Positions 47,481 through 59,486 of a stretch of DNA of 64,000 nt are shown in pieces. The notes under the pieces are model-generated. The model was not told where the DNA came from. It did not search any database and saw only the letters and a program-made list of their open reading frames with translations. Within the stretch, counting starts at the first letter, position 1. Each line of letters starts with the position of its first letter. The DNA comes from Mercurialis annua (Eukaryota > Streptophyta > Magnoliopsida > Malpighiales > Euphorbiaceae), in contig NC_065573.1 of assembly GCF_937616625.2 (NCBI RefSeq), positions 10,493,001 to 10,557,000 of the forward strand. Direction: 5' to 3'. The position numbers and the translations under genes were made by a program.

Positions 47481-49974
47481 CTAGTATATGTAGTCTCTTC
47501 AATGCGTCGTTCCGATTACGTAAGAGTGGGTATGTCATTTTACGCAAAGTGTGCGTGAAAAGTGGCGCTAGATTAGTATGTTGCGTCTTAAGTCTCTTTA
47601 ACGCGTCCTTCCGATTACCAAACCATGGTTAGGTTATATTACGCAAAGAGTGTGTGAATAGTGATTCTAGATTAGTATGGCGCGTTTCAAGTCTCTTTAA
47701 CGCGTCGTTTCGATTACCATACTTATGTCGCTTAACAAGTGTCTCTAACGCGTCGTTCTGATTACAAAAGCATGGTTAGATTATATTATGCAAAGTGTGC
47801 GTGAAAAGTAACAATAAATAAGTATGTCGTGCCTCAAGTCTCTTTAACACGTCGTTCCGATTACCTAAGCATGATGTTATAATACGCCAAGTGAGAGTTA
47901 AAAGTGTCGCAAGATTAGTATGCCGCGTCACAAGTCTCTTTAACGCGTTGTTGTGGTTACATAAGCATGGTTAGGTTATATTACGCAAAGTATGTGTAAA
48001 AAGTGACGCTAGATTAGTATGTCGCGTCTCAAGTCTCTTTAACGCGTCGTTTCGATTAACACGCTTATGTTTCGTTACAAGTCTCTCTAACATGTCATTC
48101 TGATTACCTACGCATGGTTAGGTTATATTACGCAAAGTGTGCTTGAAATGTGACAATAGATTAGTATGTCGCGTCTCAAGTTTCTTTAACGCGTCGTTAC
48201 GATTATCTAAGAATGCTTAGGTTATTTTACACAAATTGTGCGTGAAAAGTGACGCTAGACTAGTTTGTCGCGTCTCAAGTCTATTTGACGCGTCGTTTCG
48301 ATTACCTAAGCATGGTTAGATTATATTACGCAATGGGTGCGTGAAAACTGTCGCTAGGTTAGTATGGCGAGTCTCAAGTCTATTTAACGCGTCGTTCCGA
48401 TTACCTAAGCATGGTTAGGTTATATTACGCAAAGTGTTGGTGATAAGTGACGCTAGATTAGTATTTCGCGTCTCAAGTCTCTTTAACGCGTCATTCCGAT
48501 TACCTAAGCATGGTTAGATTATATTACGCAAAGAGTGCTTAAAAAGTGACGCTAGATTAGTATGGTGCGTTTCAAGTCTCTTTAATACGTCGTTTCGATT
48601 ACCATGCTTATGTCGCATCACAAGTGTCTCTAACGCGTCGTTTTGATTACCTAAGCATGGTTAGGTTATATTACGCAAAGTGTGCGTGAAAAGTTACAAT
48701 GGAATAGTATGTCACATCTTAAGTCTCTTGAACGCGTCGTTCTGATTACCTAAGCATGGTTAGGTTATATTACGCAAAATGTGCGTGAAAAGTGACAATA
48801 GATTAGTATGTTACGTCCTAAGTCCCTTTAACGCGTCATTCCAATTACCTAAGCATGGTTAGATTATTTTACGCAAAGTGTGAATGAAAAGTGACGCTAG
48901 ATTAGTATGTCGTCTCAAGTTTCTTTAACGTGTGTTCCAATTACCTAAGCATGTTTAGGATATATTACGCAAAGTATGCGAAAAAAGTGACGCTAGATTA
49001 GTATGTCACAACTCAAGTCTCTTTAACGCGTCGTTCCGCTTACCTAAGCATGGTTAGGTTCTATTACGCAAAGTGGGCGTGAAAAGTGACGCTAGATTAG
49101 TATGTCGCGTCTCAAGTCTCTTTAACTCATCGTTCCGATTACCTAAGCATGGTTAGGTTATATTACGCAAAGTGTGCGTAAAAAGTGACTCTAGATTAGT
49201 ATGTCGCGTCTCAAATCTCTTTTACTCGTCGTTCCGATTACCTAAGCATGGTTAAGTTATAATACGCAAAGTGTGCGTGAAAAGTGACGCTCGATTAGTA
49301 TGTCGCGTCTCAAGTCTCTTTAACGCGTCGTTCCGATTACCTAAGCATGGTTTTGTTATATTACGCCAAGTGCGCGTTAAAAGTGTTGTTAGATTAGTAT
49401 GTCCCGTCACAAGTCCCTTTAACGCGTTGTTACAATTAACTAAGCATGGTTAGGTTATGTTACACAAAGTATGCGTAAAACGTAACGCTAGATTAGTATG
49501 GCGCGTCTCAAGTCTTTTTAACGCGTTGTTTCCATTGCCATGCTTATATCACGTTACAAGTCTCTCTAACACGTCGTTCTGATTACCAAAGCATGGTTAG
49601 GTTATATTACGCAAAGTGTGCATGAAAATTGACAACAGAATTAGAATGTCACGTCTTAAATCTCTTTAGCGAGTCATTTCGATTACCTATGCATGGTTAG
49701 GTCATTTTACACAAAATGTGCGTGAAAAGTGACGCTAGATTTGTATGTGGCGTCTCAAGTCTCCTTAACACGTCATTCCGATTACCTAAGCATGGTAAGG
49801 CTATTTTACGCAAAGTGTGCGTGAAAAGTGACGCTAGATTAGTATTTCGCTTCTCAAGTCTCTTTAACGTGTCGGTCCGATTACCTAAGCATGGTTATGT
49901 TATATTACGGAAAGTGTGCGTAAAAAACGACGCTAGATTAGTATGGTGCGTTTCAAATCTCGTTTGTCACGATC
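47481..49974 (+). repeat. 99-bp satellite array, block 6
   Basis: Forward units begin within an AGTATATG segment after the virus. Half-monomers lie near 47715, 48056, 48600 and 49536. Open frames at 49271-50033 are satellite read-through with 33-residue periodicity. Confidence 0.93.
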
Positions 49975-52900
49975 CGAAATCACGAGCCGAGACCGGCGCT
50001 AGGGAATGGGAATGGTTGTTCCAAAACCTGTAGCAAGCCTAAAATTCAGTAAAAAAAATTTCGCAAAACATCAATCATACATTGACCTTATAAGCGGAAG
50101 CATTTACACACACATATTTATACACTAGTAACTTACTAATACAAAATACTTGGGCTTCCTTATTCCGTATCTTGTACGTACTTGCCTGACACATAATAGT
50201 GTTCAAAACCATAATATCAGGGGTATTTACCTTTCGTGTACAAAACATATATAACTACAAAGACATCATATGAAAATACAATACTAGACCCTAACTCTGG
50301 TCAGACAAAACACTACTGCAGCAACTACAGAAATTCGGACTGTATACTTCAATATTGACTTATGATCAAAGAATGGACTTCTAGCCAAATCTAGAGTCTA
50401 TGTACCTGAAAACAAACACTGTGCGGGGGTCAGCTTTTAGCTGAGTGAGTTATACGTTACTCACCCTATTATCAAAATAGCATCGCATTTTTAAAACATT
50501 TTATGCAAACACAATCATCTCGTATTCATATACTTTGAATCAATTCAAATAGGCAAAATAGGCAATTCAAGCAAGTCTTAGTCTTAAACTTATATCGCTC
50601 TAGGTATTTGCCTAGTCTTAACGAAGGTATTGCCTTTTCTGTCCATCACAAATTCTGGGCTAATCACCAGACACAAAATTCATAATGCCCGAGATAATTC
50701 AACCGAGCTCACACCACACAACTTCATAAAACATCCACACCATACTAAATATACACATTCATAAACATTCCAAGTAACTAAAATATAGCTCAAGCGATGA
50801 TCCATTCAACATAAGCAATAACCATAACAAACATAAAAGTCCAATGTTCAAGTCAAACCAAACATATTCACACATTTTCAATCAACGTCAAGCTTACAGA
50901 AGGATATTCAATTATGCGCATAATTCACATGTTGGCCCAAATCGCCATATAGGCAACCAATATATTGTTATTGGCCCGAATTGCCATTTAGGCAACCAAT
51001 AACTGAATTATCACAATGTTGGCCCAAATCGCCATATAGGCAACCAACATTACATTATTGGCCCGAATTGCCCTTTAAGCAACCAATAACTTAATCTCAC
51101 GTCGTTGGCCCAAATCACCATTTTAGGCAACCAACGACTATTATCAATTATCAGTAAATATTCAAATATAAGCATGAAATGATTATCACAACCAAACATT
51201 ACTCACTTGAACATTTCAACCATAATTGACAAGCGCATTTACATCTCAATTTAACACCACACATTCACACCATGCATTAACAAAGCAATATAAATAATAC
51301 AATACAAGATAAACCATTCCAATACAATTTAGTCGTATACAAACGACACAAACCAATCCAATCAATTCAAGCCAACAAAAACAATCCAAACCAAATAATA
51401 CAAATCAATCCAAACAACTCATTCCAAACAATTCATGCAATGCATTTAAATACTATTCATATAGTATATTAAATAATTTTAATATGATAATGCGAGTAAG
51501 TAAAATATACTCACTTCTTGCTTATCCAAAATCCTCGTTAGTTATAGCGTAAGCTCCCTGAGCTCCTTGTCATCTATTAGGTTTCCTTGTCGAACTTAGG
51601 ACAAATCATATAGATCTCGAGTGAGATTCTAACTCAATAGATACTTAGACTCGAGATAAACAAGTTGCATAACTTGTCGCGCTATTTACCCCGTAATCGA
51701 CTCTGATTTCTAATCGTAAAATAATCCGACCTCTAAACAAAACTAACATTCTTAAAGTTCAGAATGTCCTCTACAAGTTCGTTTAGGTCTCAGACTAATA
51801 CTAGCACCCGAAGGTGTCGGAAACTAGCCCTTAACTTATTAAGTTGGGCTGTCCAGAAAATCAGAACTGTTACGCGCGTCGTAATGTTCTGACCTGTTTG
51901 GGCCATTAAGAGGCCGAATCTACAGAAACTTAAACCTAGACATATTTATACGACACTCTTAAGTTTCTATACAAACAAAGGGAACTTAATTAGGAGCTAT
52001 ATAGCCTGAGATATAACCCTCTCAACAAGGCTGTTTTGCAGGGCAAATTTCTGCAATATTTATCTAACTTTCATAACATTCAAACTTAACTCAATTCTAT
52101 TCTAATTCAGCCAATTCATCATCATTTTAAGGCCTAGAACACATATATACTCATGTATTAATGGCTTAGGTCCTTGGTCGAACCCTTCATCCATTGCCTA
52201 TCCAAAATTTCCGACTATACAACACATATTGACATAGGCAATTCATTAAACACTTAATACTCATGACTATAACCAAATTCATATTCTAAGACATCACTTA
52301 AATACTTCCATCAAAGACTCAATGATTTCAGATTTTCCTTACCCTTGATGGTTCCTCAAAGCCGATTGATATTAGCCTTCAAATCATCATGAGAGTCCTT
52401 CTCACAAGCTCAATATCATCTATAAACATCAAACATCACAAAACCTCAACTTAATCACTAAAACTGAAATAATTCAGCTGAAACCCTAACCAAAATCACT
52501 CATCCTTACCTCAAATGGAAGCCATAATCCGGTAGAAGATCCTTTTTTTCGTTCCGTGGCCGCGAGAATCGCTCAATTCCGTTGAGAAACGAGAGAGATA
52601 TGACAATTTGAAGGTTTGATGTATTTGGGGAAGAACACATACGGGTTTCTTCTTATTTTAGCAAAAGAAATGAGTTCTTGGCTTATTTAAGCTTAATGTC
52701 TTTGTTTTTATCTTTATGGCAAAAATTCCTCTTTGATCCTTAAGTTTGCCACCTCCTTACTTCACAATCCGTAACTTTTCTTTGGTCAAATTTAGTATGT
52801 TGAACGCTAAATCTTTTAGGTCCGATCAATTCCGTATTATTTATTTCTAAGTAAATAATATTAATCCCCTACCTTATAATTCTACTCTCCGATAATGTAT

Positions 52901-53145
52901 TTTGGCAATTTTAGCAAAACGCTCAAATTCCATTTTTGGGCTAAAGTGTACTTTTAGCCACTTTCTCTTAAATACCTTCTTAATCCAATTCCATTTCTCT
53001 TATGGACTATTACTATTGAAATTTTCTTATTAAAATTTTAATGTCGACCTACCCGGGTCCTCTTTCCAAACATACTAGGCCTAAATTTCATAATTTAAGA
53101 CTTGTGGCACGGTCCAATTATCATATCACATTCAGGGTTATTACA
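49975..53145 (-). repeat. LARD 2, 3' LTR
   Basis: 3171 bp, reading TGTAATAACCC...TCGTGACA on the minus strand. It includes a five-unit subrepeat (50932-51136). No ORF with domains. Confidence 0.85.
50932..51136. repeat. GGCCCAAATCGCC-type LTR subrepeat
   Basis: Five units beginning TTGGCCC at 50932, 50971, 51019, 51058 and 51105. The spacing alternates 39, 48, 39, 47, so the real unit is a dimer of about 87 bp. One half reads CAAATCGCCATATAGG and the other CGAATTGCCATTTAGG. Confidence 0.88.
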
Positions 53146-56100
53146 TTAACCCCACCTTATAATGAATTCGTCCTCGAATTAAAATCTTTGCCACTTCCTT
53201 AAAATATACATATATGAGTATTTCCTTCGCATACTCATTTTGACTTTTCATATACACTCTTTTATTAGGTGTTCCTTCTCCTTATGACACTTCTCCATAT
53301 ATAACTTGAATAACTGTCTTTGTTATCAAGTACCTGACTTATCTTATGACAATTACTAATATCTTCATTAAGATGATTAGTCTTGTCACTACATCCTTTC
53401 GTATCTTATTCTTAAGCCTTTAGTCTTCCTTATGATCTATCTCGTTGTGAACTTCTTAGTTCACACGTAGTTACTTCGCATATGATCTCCGTAATGATAG
53501 GATAACAATTATTGTCGCGTTGGGATTTTACTCCCATCGTCTATTAACTTCTTGCCTTACTAGGCTCATATCTTTTCACTTCGTATCGCATATATTTCTT
53601 TATTCTTTATCTATTACTTGTGGATATAACTTTGACTTACCAATTCAAATTACCTTAACTTGTCCAAAGTTGGCTTTCTTTAGCTTTCTTTGGTTATTCA
53701 AACCGCTTATTCGAAAGCGTTTTTTTAGCAAACAAGGTTAACATTCTTATAGTTAACAATGTTGTCTACGACTTCCATTCAAACTTCGGGTTGTCAAAAA
53801 TACCCAGAAGTGTCGAAAACTGGCCCAGAAATTGCTTCCCTGGGCTAACATTCTTTTCGTGAAATAAATTCAGGATCCTTATACCCTATATTCTTGTCTA
53901 CAACTTTCGTTTAGAGTCGAACTATTTTCAACATCTCCTTAATCTCCAACACTATCTGTTTAGTTGTTGCCAATTATGCTTATCGGAGTTGGCTTAACGA
54001 AGTCCTTTACTTCTTTTGATATATGTGATGAACTATTATTCCATAATAGTCTCATTGATTCCCCTTCGACTGTCTCTCGAAGTCGTAACTCGTAGTGCTA
54101 AATTTTATTCATTAGGTCATACCACTTCTTGATGAATCTCTATTTTCTTCTCATCTCATACTAGATCGCGTACAGGTTCATCTTTTACTTTCACGCTTTC
54201 ACTGCGCTACTCTGATAAACTATTTTGTCTTTACAGTTAGATGTATACGATCTTTCATGAGATATCCATGTTGATATCTTATGATATATAGGAATACTTT
54301 TCTCTTTATACCATCGCATCCTTCATGGCTTTCTAGCGTTGAATTCCATGAAGTTGAATGCTTAACAAGCATTACTCACTATACTTTGCGTCCATCTTTC
54401 GTGTCGTACTCCTTATCTCTCGATCTTTTAACTTTGATCGTCCATATGAGATTGATAACCTTTTTACCATTGTGCGATGTACTCCTTTCCCTTCTCCTTA
54501 TTTCTATGTGTCTTGATCATCTTATACTTCTTATCTCGATATTTCTAATATCGACTATCGATAGGAGGTATAACTTCTCCCTTCTAGAATCTATCGACGT
54601 ATTGCATTCTCGCTCGTGCGTGCATCCTTATATCCAACTCTTACTGATATATATTCTATCAGTAAGGTCCATCTTAGAGTGATATCAAGTCCTTCCACTT
54701 GGCTCTCTTGGCCTATGGCTATTCTGAATCCATTTCCTCATATCTTACTTCCTTACTCTTTATGTTAGGTGTCTTTCCAATAGACTACCTTATCATGATC
54801 TACTGCCTTTCTCGTTTACTCTTTATAGAGTACTAAGCGTCCTACGCGTATTACTCAATCCTTCTTATCATCACATGGTCTTTCCATGGCCCGTACTCTG
54901 TTTGGTCTTTTATTTTTCCTTTCTTTTTATTTTATACTTTCTATCTTTACCCCATCTCAATCTGGAGTAACTACCAGTCTTAGGTATCTTACTAACAATT
55001 CTTGTGTCTCGCCTCAATTAGTTTGATAGTATCTTACTATCATTAGGGCTCAATTCTTATACCGGGGTACATTTTATCACATATGTTCATTCTTGTTTAT
55101 CAAGAATCTTTTTATTTTATTGTCGCAGGGTTTTACATCTAGGTTTCTTACAAAACAAATACATTTCAAACATTCTTGATATTGCTGATCGATCAGCCTT
55201 TCAATCTTTTCTTTTATTTCAAACCATTTCTATCTAGGAACTACTCATCATTAAAGAGTTGCTCAGTAAAATCACGTTTCTTTCACTACTTGTGAAGATA
55301 TGATGCATGATTTTTTGAAAATCATCTTTTATATGCATTGCTTAACGTGATCATGACATATCATATGCGAGGTCTGAGCACAATTGCACTGTTTAAAATC
55401 ATGGGATTTTCTCTTTTTGAAAATCACAGTAAGTCCCTCCAGATTACCCACTTTGCGACATTAACGGCTTTTCATTATTCTTTATTGGGTTTTATAATAG
55501 TTTTTATATTGGACTTATCGTTGTCCTTTAAAACTTATCGAAGTGTTTTATAGCTAATGTTATCCTTTTATCATTGTTAACCAAATCTTTCGTTTCCCCG
55601 TTTCGATACTCATTCATCTCTATTGTTCACCATCCCGATCACATTTTGATACCTTGCAGCCCTTAGGCTTATGGATCTATCTTTCATAGGCTTCTTCCTT
55701 TTTATCTCGTTTACCATCCTCGTGGTAAATAAAAACGTAATATAGGGGATTACGTTCCACGTCATATGTTCATTATGTATTTTTATGTGTTCTTTGTTCA
55801 ATTCCTATACTAGCATTTATGTATAGGATAAATCTTATGTGCGTGGGTTTCTCAATCCAGCACTTTAAGCTTTCATCTCATCAATGCACATCTTATCAAT
55901 TAATTACATAACAAACAATCAATGCAAACATATCAATCATATATGCACGAATGGCATATAAACATGCTAATCATATAAGCATGTATGGCACATAACACAA
56001 AATCAGGTCATACCTAGTGGTGCCTAACTAGACTCGCCCCTTTCTCAAGTCACGATGCCACTTTCACGTTTTTCAGCGCGTCTAATATTACTTCTACCTC

Positions 56101-56418
56101 TTTACACGAGTGCAAGGTTATGCCAAGTACTACTCGCACAATCCTTATGCAGATGTATATGTTACCGAAACGTAGTACGCATCCTCGCCTCAACCATATA
56201 CTTCACGAAAAGCACACAACATCTCGCAAATCGATCGATCAACCTTAGTAAAAACAATCAATCAATGACAATCAAACTCAGGTACGACTTTTTTTATAGC
56301 TGCAGTAGTTCATAGGTAACCTTATAACAAAACCTAGGGTCAAACAAATACTTATCACAGACTGGCAGTGATATCAATCTGCCCCAAACCATATTAGCAG
56401 TAGTAATTGGACAACCTG
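53146..56418 (-). other. LARD 2 internal region, non-coding
   Basis: 3.3 kb beginning (plus coordinates) with the tract that reads AAGGTGGGGTTAA on the minus strand at 53146-53158, the polypurine candidate. Pyrimidine-rich on plus. The longest frame (133 codons, 54281-54682) shows no retroelement motif and a composition of simple pyrimidine-rich sequence. Short blocks are shared with LARD 1. Confidence 0.75.
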
Positions 56419-56430
56419 GCTCTGATACCA
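56419..56430 (-). other. LARD 2 primer-binding site (tRNA-iMet)
   Basis: TGGTATCAGAGC on the minus strand, a few bases after the inner end of the 5' LTR. Confidence 0.87.
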
Positions 56431-56434
56431 ACTT

Positions 56435-57401
56435 TGTCACGACCCGAAATTACAAGCCGAGACCGGCGCTAGGGAATGGGAATGGTTGTTCCAAAACCTG
56501 TAGCAAGCCTAAAATTCAGTAAAACCTTTTTTTGCAAAACATCAATCACACATTGACCTTATAAGCGGAAGCATTTACACACATATTTATACACTAGTAA
56601 ATTTATGATACAAAAATACTTGGGCTTCCTGATTCCGTATTTTGTACGTACTTGCCCGACACATAATAGTGTTTAAAACCATATCATCACGGGTATTTAC
56701 CTTCCGTGTACAAAACATATATAACTACAAAGACATCATATGAAAATACAATACTAGACTACAACTCTGGTCAGACAAAACACTACTGCAGCAACTACGG
56801 AAATCCGGACTGTATACTTCAATATTAACTTATGATCAAAGAAAGGACTTCTAGCCAAATCCAGAGTCTATGTACCTGAAAACAAACACTGTGGGGGGGT
56901 CAACTTTCAGCTGAGTGAGTTATACGTTACTCACCATATTATCAAAATAGCATCGCATTTTTAAAACATTTTATGCAAACACAATCATCTCGTATACATA
57001 TACTTTGAATCAATTCAAATAGGCAAAATAGGCAATTCAAGCAAGTCTTAGTCTTAAACTTATATCGCTCTAGGCATTTGCCTAGTCTTAACGTAGGTAT
57101 TGCCTTTTCTGTCCATCACAAATTCTGGGCTAATCACCAGACACAAAATTCATAATGCCCGGGATAATTCAACCGAGCTCACACCACACAACTTCACAAA
57201 ACATCCACACCATATTAAATATACACATTCATAAGCATTCCATGTAACTAATATATAGCTCAAGCGATGATCCATTCAACTTAATTAATAACCATAACAA
57301 ACATAGTAGTCCAATATTCAAGTCAAACCAAACATATTCACACATTTCAAATCAACGTCAAGCTAACAGAAGGATATACAATTATAGGCATAATTCACAT
57401 G
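56435..57401 (-). repeat. LARD 2, truncated 5' LTR
   Basis: 967 bp collinear with 49975-50933. It stops exactly where the GGCCC subrepeat begins in the complete LTR and passes directly into satellite (CACATGTTTGGTTATATTAC). Confidence 0.85.
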
Positions 57402-59486
57402 TTTGGTTATATTACACGATGTGTGCGTGAAAAATGTTGCTAGGTTAGTATGTCGCGTCTCAAGTCTCCTCAAAGCGTCGTTCCGAATACCTAAGCATGG
57501 TTAGGCTATATTCCGCAAAGCGTTCGTGAAAAGTGATGCTAGATTAGTATGGCGCGTTTTAAGTGTCTTTAACGCGTCATTTCAATTACCGTCGTTCTAA
57601 TTACCTAAGCATGGTTAGGTTATATTATGCAAAATGTGCGCTAAAAGTGATGCTAGATTAGTATGTCGCGTCTCAAGTCTCTTTAATGTGTGTTTTGATT
57701 ACCTAAGCATGGTTAGGTTATTTTACGTAAAGTGTGCGTGAAAAGTGATGCTAGATTAGTATGTCGCGTCTCAAGTCTCTTTAACGCGTCTCAAGTCTCT
57801 TTAATGCATGTTCCGATTACCTAAGCATGATTAGGTTTTGTTACGCAAAGCGTGTGTGAAAAGTGACATTAGATTAGTATGTCGCGTCTCAAGTTTCTTT
57901 AACGCGTCGTTACGATTATGTAAGCATGATTAGGTTATTTTACGCAAATTGTGCATGAAAAGTGACGCTAAATTAGTATGTCGCGTCTCAAGTCTCTTTA
58001 ACGCGTTGTTCCGATTACCTAAGCATGGTTAGGATATATTACGCAATGTGTGCATGAAAACTGTCGCTAGGTTTCGTATCTCAAGTCTATTTAACACGTC
58101 GTTCCGACTACCTAAGCATGGTTAGGTTATATTACGCAAAGTGTATGTGAAAAGTGACGCTAGATTAGTATGTCGCGTGTCAAATTTCTTTAACGCGTTG
58201 TTCCGATTACCTAAGCATGGTTAGGTTATATTACGCAAAGAGTGCTTAAAAAATAATGCTAGTTTAGTATGGCGCGTTTTAAGTCTCTTTAACACGTCAT
58301 TTCGATTACCATGCTTATGTCGCGTCACAAGTGTCTCTAACGCGTCGTTCTGATTACCTAAGAATGGTTAGGTCATATTACGCAAAGTGTGGGTGATAAG
58401 TGACAATAGATTATTAGTATGTCGCGTCCTAAGTCTCTTTAACGCGTCGTTCCGATTACCTAAGCATGGTTATGTTATTTTACGCGAAGTGTGCATGACG
58501 CTAGATTAGTATGTCGCGTCTCAAGTCTTTAACGCGTGTTCCGATTACCCTATGGTTAGGTTATATTTTGCAAAGTGTGCATGAAAAGTGACGCTAGATT
58601 AGTATGTCGCGACTCAAGTCTGTTTAACGCGTCGTTCCGATTACCTAAGCATGGTTAGGTTATATTACACAAAGTGTGCGTAAAAAGTGACGCTAGATTA
58701 GTATGGCTCGGCTCGAGTCTCTATTACGCGTCGTTTCGATTACCATACATATGTCGAGTAGCAAGTTTTTCTATCCCGCCGTTCCGATTACCTAAGCATG
58801 GTTAGGTTATATTACACAAAGTGTGCGTGAAAAATGAAAATAGATTAGTATGTCGCGTCTCAAGTCTATTTAACGCTTCGTTCCTATTATCTAAGCATAA
58901 CAGTTATATTTCGCAAGGTGTGCGAGAAAAGTGACGCTAGATTAGAATGTCGCGTCTCAAGGCTCTTTAATGCGTCGTTCCAATTACCTAAGCATAGTTA
59001 GGTTATATTACGCAAAGTTTGCGTGAAAAGTGCCGCTAGATTAGTATGTCGCTTCTCAAGGCTCTTGAATGCGTCGTTTTGATTACCATGCATATGCCAC
59101 GTCACAAGTCTCTCTTACGCGTCGTTCCGATTACCTAAGCATGGTTAGTTATAGTACGCAAAGTGTGCGTGAAAAGGATCAATAGATTACTATGTCGCGT
59201 CTTAAGTCTCTTTAACGCGTATTTCCTATTACCTAAGCATGGTTAGGTTATATTACGCAAAGTGTGCGTGAAAAGTGACACTAGATTAGTATGTCGCGTC
59301 TCAAGTCTCTCTAACGCGTCGTTCCGATTTCCTAAGCATGGTTATGTTATATTACGCAAAGTGCGCGTTATAAGTGACGCTAGATTAGTCTGTTGCTTCA
59401 CATGTCTATTTAACGCGTCGTTCCGGTTACCTAAGCTTGGTTAGGTTATATTACGCAGAGTGTGCATGAAAAGTGATGCTAGATAA
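57402..59486 (+). repeat. 99-bp satellite array, block 7
   Basis: Forward units. Short variants lie near 57587, 58307, 58741 and 59085. It ends at GATGCTAGATAACTATTTG where the 60-bp satellite starts. Confidence 0.93.

Larger units (their letters stand above)
49975..57401 (-). mobile_element. LARD-like element 2, one LTR truncated
   Basis: Related to LARD 1: ends TGTCACGA...CGAAAT, a GACCGGCGCTAGGGAATGGG block, a GAATTCGTCCTCGAATT block beside the purine tract, and a tRNA-Met primer-binding site, all on the minus strand. The complete 3' LTR is 49975-53145, the internal region 53146-56434, and the 5' LTR (56435-57401) keeps only its inner 967 bp. No target duplication is visible, and the satellite is out of phase across it, consistent with loss of the outer part of the 5' LTR and some satellite. 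Confidence 0.85.

Noticed and set aside
54281..54682. 133-codon ORF in the LARD 2 internal region
   Set aside because: Pyrimidine-rich DNA gives a Leu/Ser/Ile-rich frame. It has no similarity I can see to Gag or Pol and no counterpart in LARD 1.
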